Shown: positions 17,589 through 27,328, counted from the stretch's first letter. The stretch is DNA of 64,000 nt from an uncultured bacterium (GCA_905215555.1 CAJMQU010000007.1:62001-126000), one strand, 5' to 3'. Numbers and translations: made by a program. Notes: generated from the letters alone by a model not told the origin.

Positions 17589-18083
17589 CTACCGATATAA
17601 AAGCCCCCATAAACCCAATGAAAGAGCATAATGCGCTAATAACATATTTACAAAAACTATACTAGCAAATACGCATATTATCGCCAGCAATGCCTCAATC
17701 CACCGAACTTCATACAAATTATTATCACATTTTTTCACCTTTGAATGAACTACATAATCTCCTATTCGTCGCCCTTTGGAATGATAAAACATCGCAATTA
17801 CATCAATTATACCAAGCATATAAAATAAGTTTCTCGCAACGCATTTAAAAGGATGAACTACCTGACCGTTTTCGCTATCAACAACTTGATAACCTAAGAT
17901 ACGTTTGCCAATACTTCTTCCGCCAAAGCAATCTTTACAGAACAATGCCCCCCAAACCAACCAAGGCAACATGAAATTCTGCATATCAATTTTCAAAAGG
18001 GCAATACATACCGCAATTGGTATGAAAAAGACAACAGACATAAAAGCATCTATCCAAAATGCCCAAAATCTTCGTAATTCCAT
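17589..18083 (-). CDS. RDD-family membrane protein, candidate immunity protein (copy 2)
   Basis: A 164-residue protein with about four membrane segments, paralogous to the gene at 16654-17154: LFCKDCFGGRSIGKRILGYQ, KCVARNLFY and KGRRIGDYVVHSKV align without gaps. The N- and C-terminal helices diverge, as expected when immunity proteins are selected for different toxins. It starts 5 bases after the broken RHS C-terminal fragment at 18089-18512, as if it were that toxin's cognate immunity gene. That role is inferred; the RDD assignment is clear. Confidence 0.8.
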   Translation of the reverse strand: MELRRFWAFWIDAFMSVVFFIPIAVCIALLKIDMQNFMLPWLVWGALFCKDCFGGRSIGKRILGYQVVDSENGQVVHPFKCVARNLFYMLGIIDVIAMFYHSKGRRIGDYVVHSKVKKCDNNLYEVRWIEALLAIICVFASIVFVNMLLAHYALSLGLWGLLYR

Positions 18084-18088
18084 TTTAT

Positions 18089-18512
18089 CTATTTAAATAG
18101 TTCAACAACAAATTCTAAAAATTCCTCAAGGTTAACTTTTAAATCGACTCCAACCCCCAAAGCAGCGGATGCTCCAACAGTATAACCAACTTCACCTTTT
18201 GTTTCATTATCAACTTCTTCATAATACTGACCTGTAGAATCATAAATTGTGGTTTCGTCACACCCAGCGGTAAAACCTAAAAAATGAACAGAAGCTCCTT
18301 TCTCTTTAGCACTATGTTTATTATCGATATCATACGCCTCTTCATGAAATTCCACTCCAGCAACGCAACATCAAGACCAACACCTTGAGTCAACCTAAGA
18401 CCTTTATTTCCGAGTTTTACACTTCCTGCATCAATATTAGCACCCACTACCATTCCCGAAATATTAGCTTTAGCAGCAATTCTAAATCCAACACTGACAC
18501 AACCTCGAACGG
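18089..18512 (-). pseudogene. Orphan RHS C-terminal (tip) fragment, frameshifted
   Basis: Two frames join across about 18355. The upstream frame reads GFRIAAKANISGMVVGANID and continues through LRLTQGVGLDVALLEW. The downstream frame (88 codons, GTG at its left border) ends in VGASAALGVGVDLKVNLEEF followed by VVELFK. The glycine-rich SVG/GVG pattern is typical of C-terminal tails of Bacteroidetes RHS-associated proteins. There is no start of its own, no RHS core and no complete domain, so it is read as a displaced toxin tip next to its immunity gene. Its activity is not recognisable. Confidence 0.55.
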
Positions 18513-18516
18513 AACA

Positions 18517-18740
18517 TCATTTTAAAGACCTTATCCATTCAAGAGGAATACTAAGAAAGTGATCATAACCAACAATATGATTATTCGATGCCACTACAAT
18601 AAATATAAATAACATGGCGGCAGCAAGGATAATCCATATCGCTATCTTAAGCATCCTATCCTCAGGTTCTCCTTCCTTTTTTTTCTCCTTTTTAAGATGG
18701 GGTATTCTTGGTTGTCCACTTTTTCTTTCTTTTCCCCATA
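18517..18740 (-). pseudogene. Frameshifted copy of the 75-residue membrane protein
   Basis: It starts MGKRKKKWTTKNT, like the intact gene at 16301-16528, but reaches a stop after 15 codons. In another frame the rest continues, including IVVASNNHIVGYDHF and ending LEWIRSLK at 18517, matching ASNNHMVGYDNF in the intact copy. One indel near 18700 explains the break. Confidence 0.75.
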
Positions 18741-18862
18741 CTTAATAATTATTAGTGTTGTCTGAATTCTGGTAATACTCTTCTATTAGTTTCTGCCGTT
18801 TGAAACGCTTTAGGACTCATAAGAAGAGACAGCCGGATAAATGTATCCGGCTGAATAGAGCT
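18705..18862. repeat. Direct repeat, copy 2 (about 160 bp)
   Basis: Partner of 16490-16650: the same gene start, spacer and hairpin with roughly one change in ten bases. The pair brackets about 2.2 kb containing the RDD genes and RHS fragments and could recombine to delete it. Confidence 0.8.
18831..18852. repeat. Hairpin repeat copy D
   Basis: AGCCGGATA/TATCCGGCT arms; 14 bases past the stop of the 95-residue membrane-protein gene. Fourth copy of the module-end hairpin. Confidence 0.8.
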
Positions 18863-18866
18863 ACCA

Positions 18867-19154
18867 TTATCTTAGTTTTTTCAAATGATATCCAAAATAT
18901 AGAATCATAAATGCTAAATATAAAATTCCTCCCTTTAGATACCACATAACAGTATCAAGTTCATCTTTTCGTGAAGAATAAGTATAATATAAATTCCCTT
19001 GATCAAAATTTTCATCAATATTATATTTATACTCAATCATACAATTAAGTAAGAAAAGAGAATCAAAGACCAATAGTATAAGAGAAATTATTACTATTAT
19101 CACAAAAAAAAGCTTTCTGTTTGGCATATTCTTAATATAATTTATATTCCTCAT
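18867..19154 (-). CDS. Small two-helix membrane protein, unknown function
   Basis: A 95-residue protein with a transmembrane helix at about 13-37, a charged middle (YKYNIDENFDQGNLYYTYSSRKDELD), and a second helix at about 68-88. No family is recognised. Its start overlaps the end of the upstream membrane-protein gene by 23 bases, so the two are probably co-translated. Being directly downstream of the intact RHS toxin gene and its neighbour, it is a candidate immunity or accessory protein. That is inference from position. Confidence 0.65.
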   Translation of the reverse strand: MRNINYIKNMPNRKLFFVIIVIISLILLVFDSLFLLNCMIEYKYNIDENFDQGNLYYTYSSRKDELDTVMWYLKGGILYLAFMILYFGYHLKKLR

Positions 19155-20112
19155 TTAATCTTTGGATATCAATTCTTTCAACTTGACCATCCTTTTTTTT
19201 ATTTTGATAATACAATTTTGTATCAATATTACTTGGTGAACTTGAATTCAAATCTAATTTTCCATCAGTACCAATTTTTACAGCTTCTACACTCTTTGTT
19301 GTACAATTGTTATCCCACAGATCATAGGTATCTATTACTTTAGCATTATCTGTATTCTCATATTTACCTTCAGAAGGTTTTACATCAGACGAATTAAACA
19401 TCTCATTAAAATGAGCATCAATCTTTTCATCATTACCATTTGTTATTTCATAGGTACGTGCTTCCTTACCCATTACCTCATTTTTAATATAATTATCAAA
19501 ATGAGATAGAACATAAACTATCATACAACACAAAATTATCATAAGAACTACAGTTCCTAAAACATATTTGTTTCGATTCATTTTTTCATAAAGTGCACTA
19601 TGTATAAAAGCATTATATTTGTAACACATAAAGTTTGCTACTCCTGTAAGTATCCGTTCTATAAAGGGAGCCTTCAATAAATAAGTAATAAAAACATATA
19701 GAGAAAAAACGAATGCTTGCAACGCGACATAATAAGTTCCCCATAGAAGCGCAAGTTCATATCCATAAAAATCATCATAACATTTGGCAATTCCACTATA
19801 TTGAAAAAAAGAAAAATGTGAAAGAGGATTATGCATATTTAGCCAAAAAGAAATTAAAACTCCTATGATATAAACTATCAACCAAACCAGCCAACGCTGA
19901 AACCGCAGGATAAAAATTGCGGCAAGCATCGTTACCAAGAATTGAGCAGTATAACCTGTAAAAAGAAAAAAAGTTTCTTCTCCTTTCATTAGTAAACCAA
20001 CAAATGTTACAGGATTTAGCATGTTTCCAACAGTATACAAGCTGCAATGTATATGAATCAAAGATATACATATAGTCAACAGCATACCATACACAAATTT
20101 CAGTTTTCTCAT
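19132..20112 (-). CDS. Polytopic membrane protein with C-terminal NNCT-motif domain; RHS-associated
   Basis: A 326-residue protein. Residues 1-205 contain about six hydrophobic segments; the last 110 residues are soluble. The tail contains YDLWDNNCTTKSVEAVKIG (about residues 255-273), which resembles the Asn-Asn-Cys-Thr segment around the catalytic Cys of permuted NlpC/P60/LRAT-like peptidase folds. The gene begins 12 bases after the RHS toxin gene. It could be the immunity protein for the alpha/beta-hydrolase tip, or a membrane protein fused to a second effector-like domain. The domain resemblance is by eye and uncertain; no named family is claimed. Confidence 0.7.
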   Translation of the reverse strand: MRKLKFVYGMLLTICISLIHIHCSLYTVGNMLNPVTFVGLLMKGEETFFLFTGYTAQFLVTMLAAIFILRFQRWLVWLIVYIIGVLISFWLNMHNPLSHFSFFQYSGIAKCYDDFYGYELALLWGTYYVALQAFVFSLYVFITYLLKAPFIERILTGVANFMCYKYNAFIHSALYEKMNRNKYVLGTVVLMIILCCMIVYVLSHFDNYIKNEVMGKEARTYEITNGNDEKIDAHFNEMFNSSDVKPSEGKYENTDNAKVIDTYDLWDNNCTTKSVEAVKIGTDGKLDLNSSSPSNIDTKLYYQNKKKDGQVERIDIQRLNEEYKLY

Positions 20113-20124
20113 TGTTTTTATTTT

Positions 20125-23100
20125 CTAATATCTCACAAAATTACCATTTACATATTTATAATTCCCGGGAGGAAGAGAGTTGATGTAATCAAAAAAGTCC
20201 GTTATAGAGTGTCCCTTATCATCACTCGTCTCCATTTGTTGGGCTCCTTTTATAGCCGCATTACCAGCATATACATCTTTCTTATGTGAGTATTGATATG
20301 TATCCACACCTTCTACCGCTTTCTGAGAATAAGGTTGATATGGAGCGAAATCATATTCAGAAAGACTTATTCCATTACATTCTTCAGGATGATTCTTTAT
20401 ATACTCTACCAAAGCTTGTAAAAAACCTTTCGCATAAGCTCCCCCCATACTATGAGATATAACTTTTATGGATTCCGTTATATTGCCATTATCATCACGT
20501 GCTAATTGTGAAATAATTTTCTTCGCATCTCTCAAACCTGAAATATATCCAACATCGTACCTGTTTTTACTCCCCATATTCATACTAAATCCCAAAGGCC
20601 CTCCTAAAGAACCATCATAGTACCGAGCATTCCAATCCCCAAAATGAGCCATTACAGCGGTATTAAAATTAACAGGTTTATTCTTCATCTTCCAATAAGT
20701 CGGACTTGCACCTTCGGATCCAGTGTGAAAACCATTAATAAATATCACAAGCTTTCCTTGATAATCAAACGCATTACTAGGATTATCCATACAATACACA
20801 TACGGACTCACTCCATAAAATTTCTCCGCCAACGGATCCACCGTATGCCACCTTCCCAACGTCGGGTCATACATTCTCGCCCCATAATCATACCAGTTCA
20901 ACCCCTTCTTCGCATCCAGTTCCTTACCGTTATACTTATAAGGTTGTACATTACCGGTACTTGCAAATACACCTCCGAAAGGATAATAATGGCTCGTTTC
21001 TTCTACCTTCCCGGATGAATCTACTACCACGCGATTGTTTCCCTGATAATCCTGCAAAAAATAATGATACTTCTTGTCGTTCAAAGAAACATAACCGTAG
21101 CCCGTCAGAAGCAACTTGGCAACACCATTTTCATAGACCACATTGCCCAAATAATCGGTAGTTGTGGTTGCGCTACCTATCTTATGTACAGTTCTGAGTT
21201 TCGTACCGTCAGCACCATAAGTATAGGTAATAGTACTGCCATCGGAAAAACTTACTATACTTGGCAAATTTAGCATATTATATTGAATAGAAATAATATT
21301 TTTATTCAAATCTTTCGTTAAATTCCCATTCGTATCATAAGTATATTCAGTAGCCACTTTAGCACCATCCTTAAACTCGAAACCGTTGTTGTAGACAGAA
21401 GTCGTAACTGCGTCATTCACAGCTTTTAGCTGGTTGCCGTTCAAAGTCAGGGCAAGATTATCAATCAAACCATAAGACGAAGCACCTGTCTGCCCATAAC
21501 GCTTCAAACCCAGGATATTTCCATTCTTGTCATAACCGGTCACTTGCTCCGTGAAACGGTTCGGGTTGGCATTGATAGCTGTTCCTTGTCCATACGCAGC
21601 ACTCAGCAATCGGTTCAATCCGTCATAAGTATATTTGTATCCATGTGTCACACCATCACCACATTTCCATGTCATACTACTCAAATCGCCATTGTAGCAG
21701 AGAGTACCGTTTCCATCAGTATAATACAAACTTTGGCTGAAAGAAGAATTATGAATCTCTGTAAGCCAACTACGAATATTATAACTATTAGTCGTGCTCA
21801 ACGTATCATTTCCACGCTTGCGACACAAACGATGCAAGCGTCCCAGATCATCATAATCAAACAAGAAATCAGTAGTAGAACCGTCAAAAATATGTTGTTC
21901 ATCAATTAATCGCCCCATATGGTCATAAACATATTTCTTTTCAAAAGGAGATATACCTGTTTGTTCCAAACAACCGGAGGTAACGGCACCAGAAAAGTTA
22001 TAGGCCTGATGCTGTACGGAAGTACGTCCCAAACAAGAGCTACGCGTCTGAATGGGACGACCGTAATAGTCATAATAAAAACAGGTAAATACCCATCCAT
22101 CGCTGCTGCCCAGTTCACGAACCAAGCTTCCCGTTTCCCTTCCTTTATGTACAATCCTATCTGAGTCACTACCAAAACGGACAGGATAACCAGACTTTAC
22201 CACATAGCCAAGTGAAGCAGGAAATATCTTCGAACTACATTGTTTGTAACGGTAATCATCATAATAACGCACTTCTTGGGGCGTGAACTTGTTCAACGTT
22301 AAGAAGGAAGAAGGAAGTGAATAGCCATAATAATCAGTAGTCTTGCCTGTAAAAGTAGCAATCGCATTCAGCCTGTTGACAGTTTCAACAGAAACACTCG
22401 CAGCATAGATTCCACTTATCGCCAGATTACCATAAATATCTGATAAGGTACAAAGCCACTCACTACGTTTTGCCTGTTCGCTGTCGCGACTGAACACCAA
22501 TCGGTCGGCAGCATCATAAATATAACTGTTCCAGCCTGTGCCGGGAAGTTTCTTCCCCGTACAGCGGTTGCGATAGTCGTAACGATACTGGTAGGCATAC
22601 AGCTCCAATGCGGTAACGGGATCGTTGATATAGTGTGCCGACGCTTCGGGAGAGAGCACAAAGCAAAGGTTACCATAATCATCGTACACATAATAAGTAT
22701 CAGACGATGCAGACGTTGTAGCAATGGAGGAAAGGAAATGACGTTCCAATACCTTACGCCCTTCCTTATCAGTAAATACCTCACCCCGATTACCATCTTC
22801 ATCAGTAGTCCGCGTCACATCCAGCAGGTTCGGAAAATAAACTCCCTTACATAGCAGTACAGGATTCTCCCGGGTACCGCCAACTGTAAAAAACAGACAA
22901 TTATCAGCAGTCTGATTGAATCGGTAGGCAGACTGCACGGCATGCCCACCCACTTGCCAGGCTTCGCCAGGTCCATAACGTTCTATGATGCGCTCCAAAG
23001 GAGAATCTTCATAAACCATGCGATTATAAGCGTAACGGTCATTGTATTGAGTAGCCGAAATGCTCTCCAAAGAATTGGTAGAAGTATATCCGAAACTACG

Positions 23101-24222
23101 GGATACGGAAGAGGGAAGCCATTGTTGATGTTCACGGCCTAATCTGTCATAAGCCGTGCGACTTACCCAGTCTTTCTTCCCATCAGGCGAAGCTCCATAT
23201 TGCACAGTCTGTTCCGGACGGCCTAAACCATCATAATAATTTATGGAGTGAATGGCCTTACCGGGATAACGAAGTGAATCAGGTGTAGTCTGCGCCATGA
23301 CAGGCACTATGGAGGTTATGTAGCTATGAGAAGCATTGGGGGTATACGGAGACATTTCTACCGGACGTTCCGGTTCTTCCTCTACAGGAACAGCGTGGAT
23401 AACAAGTACTACATGAGTATTGCCTTCAGCATGATAATTCTCTGATATAGTATAGATTCCGGGAGACAAATGTAAATTATGAAACGGGCCTTTATTATAC
23501 TCTTCTACAGAATTACCCTCTTCTGTATATATAGATAAATCAACTTGAGCATTCACTTGTCCTGTTATCTCAATATCCAGAATAGCAGGGCGTGTAACTT
23601 CAAGTTCGAAATAACAATAAACTTTTGTAGAAAGTTCGGTTTTCAATTCATGCATAAAAAAGAGTTCCTCATCCGTACTTCCTACCTTTACAGTATTCTT
23701 ATTAGGTGCAGCTGAATACACGTTCAAATGTATATCTCCATTATTAGAGTAACCAGTATCTGTACCTTCACTCACCAACTCATATACCCCTTCAGCAAGC
23801 GACTCGCACAAAAAGGCCTGCTCAGTAGACATCTTTCGCAAATCTTGCTCAACATAATATTTCACATTGCTATTTTTCCAAATCCCTTGAATAATGGGCG
23901 TTTGGATCGCATCACTGGAAAAAGCAATTTCCTGAATCTTACCGTTAGAAAGATGACGTAACAAATACATAGAAGTCCTACTTAGAGCAGAGCCGGCATG
24001 AGTAAAGGCCACAACACCGGAACTTGTCACTTCAAATTTAAAGCGCACATCCTTATTGGTATTACCATAAGAGTCTGTTGACGTATTGGTATCATAGCTT
24101 GTTTTCCACACAGTTGTCTGTACCGGCATTGCATTGTTCTTTTGACAACACAACATAAACACCAGAAGCAAAAAGCTTCGTAATAAAAATGTTTTCATAA
24201 GCTGATTTTTAGTTCGATTCAT
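20125..24222 (-). CDS. RHS-repeat protein with C-terminal alpha/beta-hydrolase tip (putative toxin)
   Basis: A 1365-residue secreted RHS protein. Signal peptide (residues about 10-32, LRSFLLLVFMLC), a beta-rich N-terminal region, a DUF6443-like segment (INYYDGLGRPEQTVQYGAS, about 330), many YD repeats, then the RHS core end (DYGARMYDPTLGRWHTVDPL, about 1110-1130). After the core a tip of about 200 residues has the lipase elbow VISHSMGGAY with nucleophile Ser1258 and a late His1338 (DKGHSITDF), i.e. a Ser/Asp/His hydrolase, perhaps a phospholipase. It overlaps the upstream RHS gene by 14 bases. Toxicity is inferred from architecture. Confidence 0.88.
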   Translation of the reverse strand: MNRTKNQLMKTFLLRSFLLLVFMLCCQKNNAMPVQTTVWKTSYDTNTSTDSYGNTNKDVRFKFEVTSSGVVAFTHAGSALSRTSMYLLRHLSNGKIQEIAFSSDAIQTPIIQGIWKNSNVKYYVEQDLRKMSTEQAFLCESLAEGVYELVSEGTDTGYSNNGDIHLNVYSAAPNKNTVKVGSTDEELFFMHELKTELSTKVYCYFELEVTRPAILDIEITGQVNAQVDLSIYTEEGNSVEEYNKGPFHNLHLSPGIYTISENYHAEGNTHVVLVIHAVPVEEEPERPVEMSPYTPNASHSYITSIVPVMAQTTPDSLRYPGKAIHSINYYDGLGRPEQTVQYGASPDGKKDWVSRTAYDRLGREHQQWLPSSVSRSFGYTSTNSLESISATQYNDRYAYNRMVYEDSPLERIIERYGPGEAWQVGGHAVQSAYRFNQTADNCLFFTVGGTRENPVLLCKGVYFPNLLDVTRTTDEDGNRGEVFTDKEGRKVLERHFLSSIATTSASSDTYYVYDDYGNLCFVLSPEASAHYINDPVTALELYAYQYRYDYRNRCTGKKLPGTGWNSYIYDAADRLVFSRDSEQAKRSEWLCTLSDIYGNLAISGIYAASVSVETVNRLNAIATFTGKTTDYYGYSLPSSFLTLNKFTPQEVRYYDDYRYKQCSSKIFPASLGYVVKSGYPVRFGSDSDRIVHKGRETGSLVRELGSSDGWVFTCFYYDYYGRPIQTRSSCLGRTSVQHQAYNFSGAVTSGCLEQTGISPFEKKYVYDHMGRLIDEQHIFDGSTTDFLFDYDDLGRLHRLCRKRGNDTLSTTNSYNIRSWLTEIHNSSFSQSLYYTDGNGTLCYNGDLSSMTWKCGDGVTHGYKYTYDGLNRLLSAAYGQGTAINANPNRFTEQVTGYDKNGNILGLKRYGQTGASSYGLIDNLALTLNGNQLKAVNDAVTTSVYNNGFEFKDGAKVATEYTYDTNGNLTKDLNKNIISIQYNMLNLPSIVSFSDGSTITYTYGADGTKLRTVHKIGSATTTTDYLGNVVYENGVAKLLLTGYGYVSLNDKKYHYFLQDYQGNNRVVVDSSGKVEETSHYYPFGGVFASTGNVQPYKYNGKELDAKKGLNWYDYGARMYDPTLGRWHTVDPLAEKFYGVSPYVYCMDNPSNAFDYQGKLVIFINGFHTGSEGASPTYWKMKNKPVNFNTAVMAHFGDWNARYYDGSLGGPLGFSMNMGSKNRYDVGYISGLRDAKKIISQLARDDNGNITESIKVISHSMGGAYAKGFLQALVEYIKNHPEECNGISLSEYDFAPYQPYSQKAVEGVDTYQYSHKKDVYAGNAAIKGAQQMETSDDKGHSITDFFDYINSLPPGNYKYVNGNFVRY

Positions 24223-27200
24223 TCACCAAATGATATTGGTGAAATCCTGTCAAATTCCGCTGACCCTGTTCATTAAAACGGCAAGTTTCTATCAAACGGC
24301 CTTGACTGTCATAGTTATATTCCATTTGTCGACCGGCAGGATCTGTTTTACCGGTAAGTCCCACAGAGAAAAGATACTTACTGGTCGAAACCCGGGCACC
24401 AAACAGCTTTTCCCTCAACGTGGCAACCACACTCTCGTAAGTAGTGGCAGACGAACAACTTTCCGGTAGCCGCCCCAATGCTTGTTGGACTTCCGCATAC
24501 GTTGAGTTTTCTATTTTTGCCACCGGATACTGTCCGTGATACCCCCAAAGGTAGATAGTGGCAACACCATCCTCGTCGCGCACGGTAGGATTACCGTAGG
24601 TGTCATAGTGCGAATAGCGAGTACGAATCTCCATCTTCCCCGGAATGCCCTTCAATATTTGTGTCGGCATATAGAGCATACATCTCCCGTTGCGAACAGA
24701 ATCATAAACCAATTCTTCCGTATCCAGAATCTTTCCATTCAGCAAGCGCGAGCGCTTCGCAAGCAGGGTTTGCCGGCAATATTTATAATCATATACATCT
24801 GTCAACGTATCCCCGCTACTTTTCAACACGGAATGCTTCAGCAAATCTCCAAAGCGTGTATGGCTAAACCATTCCTTATCTACTTTTTCCGCATCCGGCT
24901 CGTCCGGCACGTAAGTCCGCACAGTCTGACTCTTCAGGACATAAGGGGAAAAGCTTTCTTTACCAACATGCATATACAACCCTGTACGCAAGTGTAAAGA
25001 CGGAGACGGAGAATAGAAATAGAGAGCATAGCTATTGCGATCTAAAAAATCGTACTCATAGTTTATGCTCTTCACCACCTCCTTCTTACTGTTATAATAT
25101 GTCTCTGCCTTCACTTTATCCAGCATAAGCGAATAGTCAAGCGAGGGATGAGCAAATAAATTCTTATTATAAATTTTCTGCATCTCATCCTTGGCAAAAA
25201 AGACATCAGGATTATAAAAATCAAAACGGTCGTAAGTAGGGAAAATAAGTTCGCCGCCATACCACTTAACGCCATATTCATACGACACAAAATCAACCAC
25301 CTTATACGGATGAGGAATGGTAAGAGTCGTATTTCCTGCCTCCATATAATGTTCTATCACTTCAGGATATCGAATATGCACCGAAGGATAAGCAATATCC
25401 GTAAATCCCTGGCTATTAGTAGCCACCGCATCCACCGCATACTTACCCACAATCCCCTCATCCATGGTGAAGGTATATCTATAGAAAGGCATATACATCA
25501 CCATACCGTTATCCATATTTCTTCCATAAGTATATACCACAGTTTTCACAGGAGAATTATCGGAATCCATAACATGTACCTCATGAATGCGAGCCCCACC
25601 GGCTATTTTGTTGTCACTACTGTTCAGCGAAACCCTATCCGGCAAATAATCAGACGAACGGGATTGTTTCAAGATAAAACTATAGCGATGTGGTTCATAC
25701 GTATATTTTATTTTCCCACCTGTCGGAAACGTCACACACTTGAGCAGCGTACAGTCATAATCCTCTCCGGTTGGATTGCGGTCTTGGGTAGTAATCTCAT
25801 AATTCAAAGGATAATTATTAAGGACACTCATGCCCGGAACAATACCCTGATTACTTTTACGCCCCCGCCAGAATCCCCAATGGTCAATGTTCGATGTTAA
25901 CGGTGTAGGAGCCGCAATGCCATTCGTACCATTATACTCGAAGCCATATTTCCCATATTTGGAATGATTCACCGAAGTCAAAAACATGCGGTTGCCCGCC
26001 TGATAAGAATATTGGAAAGTTACGGTCTTATTGAGGCCGGAAGAGGCATAAGCGATCTTATCCAGTTTAGCTCCGCAAGAGAGGGGAAATTGTCCCTTCT
26101 GCATAGCCAATCCGCTGGTATAGTCAGGAAACAGGGAGCGGGAGGAATAATACATCTTCACAGACCCCGCATCAGTGGAAATCTCGTCAACCAAAGCCAC
26201 CTTGGTCAGGAAGAACTCGTCATATCCGGCGAATGCCCCGTGGTTCATATATTGTTCTACCCCGGCCATTTTCCCCACAAAGCAGTTCCTGCCCGACAAA
26301 GAGTAAGACAAGGGGACATCTTTCCCATTAAAGGGAGGGGGGACCACCGAAAAGGCAAATTTATAGGGAGACTCATGGCAAGCAGCCGGTATATCTCTAT
26401 ACTTTATGCTTAATTTCCTGCCATTCGGCGCTTGTATTTCAGTCAGATAGTAGGCCGTTATCTCATGACGGACCTCTATACTGTTTTCCGGAGGCAAAAC
26501 ATGATGCCACTCCCGCCATGAAAGTGCCGTGTACTCCAAAGAGGCATATCCCTGCCCGCCAAAAGTGTAAACGTAGCCGTCATCCGTGGTTATGCGGATA
26601 TATGTATCCTGAGCGCCGGTAGACGTAAACTGTTTCATATCCTCCAGAGAAACCTGATAGCGCCCGCCATCGCTACCCATAGCACTGACGCTGCCGTCTA
26701 AATTAATCATGAACTTGCCCGAATGCCTGCCCATGGAAAAATAAAAAATATCAGCGCAGGCTTCTATATCCTCAGTCATCCCGGGAATGGTAGAGACACC
26801 AGTCTCCATGTCCTTCCTTCGTGCATAATGATACGGATTATTGCGTATATCCTGCTCCAAAGTCGGTGAACTGAATTTCTTATTGCCCAGCATACGCAGA
26901 AAACCATCAGCAAAACGCCATTCGGGCACTTCCGGGTTAGTACGATAGCCGCGAGTATCATCCGGTATGCCATTCACTTTCCGATAAATGACCCCCAAAC
27001 CATTCAAAGCCCAATTACGTCCTACATAGTTATCGGGGACTTGCGGACAGAAACCGGAAGAATTATAGGACAGGGAAAGATAAAAATCAAAATCCTTATC
27101 ATTCAGTTCAATTAAAGGAATAGTCTGCCCAATACATCCGGTGTTCATATTCACTTCTACCTGGTCATAACGGATCATATCGGCCACTTGCGGAGAATAG

Positions 27201-27328
27201 ACAGGCATGTGTGCCGGAACTGCCGGAATATCACGTGAGCTTCTTGTGTCGGCTGCATGCAGGCTCTGCGTCATGACTATCCCCGGCAAAACGAGTAATA
27301 TTGTAAATAGTTTCTTTTTCATAAACAA
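24209..27328 (-). CDS. Large RHS/YD-repeat partner protein of the RHS toxin
   Basis: A 1039-residue secreted protein with signal peptide (FTILLVLPGIVMTQSLHA). It has the N-terminal block typical of Bacteroidetes RHS operon partners (DMIRYDQVEVNMNTGCIGQ, LSLSYNSSGF, VGRNWALNGLGVIYRKVNG), a long beta-sheet-rich middle, and YD-type repeats at the end (DPAGRQMEYNYDSQGRLIET). It has no RHS core-closing motif and no toxin tip. The gene overlaps the RHS toxin gene by 14 bases, so the two are co-translated and probably assemble together, like the B and C parts of a shell. Export route is unknown; no type VI genes are in the window. Confidence 0.85.
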   Translation of the reverse strand: MFMKKKLFTILLVLPGIVMTQSLHAADTRSSRDIPAVPAHMPVYSPQVADMIRYDQVEVNMNTGCIGQTIPLIELNDKDFDFYLSLSYNSSGFCPQVPDNYVGRNWALNGLGVIYRKVNGIPDDTRGYRTNPEVPEWRFADGFLRMLGNKKFSSPTLEQDIRNNPYHYARRKDMETGVSTIPGMTEDIEACADIFYFSMGRHSGKFMINLDGSVSAMGSDGGRYQVSLEDMKQFTSTGAQDTYIRITTDDGYVYTFGGQGYASLEYTALSWREWHHVLPPENSIEVRHEITAYYLTEIQAPNGRKLSIKYRDIPAACHESPYKFAFSVVPPPFNGKDVPLSYSLSGRNCFVGKMAGVEQYMNHGAFAGYDEFFLTKVALVDEISTDAGSVKMYYSSRSLFPDYTSGLAMQKGQFPLSCGAKLDKIAYASSGLNKTVTFQYSYQAGNRMFLTSVNHSKYGKYGFEYNGTNGIAAPTPLTSNIDHWGFWRGRKSNQGIVPGMSVLNNYPLNYEITTQDRNPTGEDYDCTLLKCVTFPTGGKIKYTYEPHRYSFILKQSRSSDYLPDRVSLNSSDNKIAGGARIHEVHVMDSDNSPVKTVVYTYGRNMDNGMVMYMPFYRYTFTMDEGIVGKYAVDAVATNSQGFTDIAYPSVHIRYPEVIEHYMEAGNTTLTIPHPYKVVDFVSYEYGVKWYGGELIFPTYDRFDFYNPDVFFAKDEMQKIYNKNLFAHPSLDYSLMLDKVKAETYYNSKKEVVKSINYEYDFLDRNSYALYFYSPSPSLHLRTGLYMHVGKESFSPYVLKSQTVRTYVPDEPDAEKVDKEWFSHTRFGDLLKHSVLKSSGDTLTDVYDYKYCRQTLLAKRSRLLNGKILDTEELVYDSVRNGRCMLYMPTQILKGIPGKMEIRTRYSHYDTYGNPTVRDEDGVATIYLWGYHGQYPVAKIENSTYAEVQQALGRLPESCSSATTYESVVATLREKLFGARVSTSKYLFSVGLTGKTDPAGRQMEYNYDSQGRLIETCRFNEQGQRNLTGFHQYHLVNESN

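Noticed and set aside
17504..17629. Start of a 66-residue gene overlapping the RDD stop
   Set aside because: The frame reads antisense-like sequence through hairpin copy C; only the last 24 codons resemble a real gene remnant.
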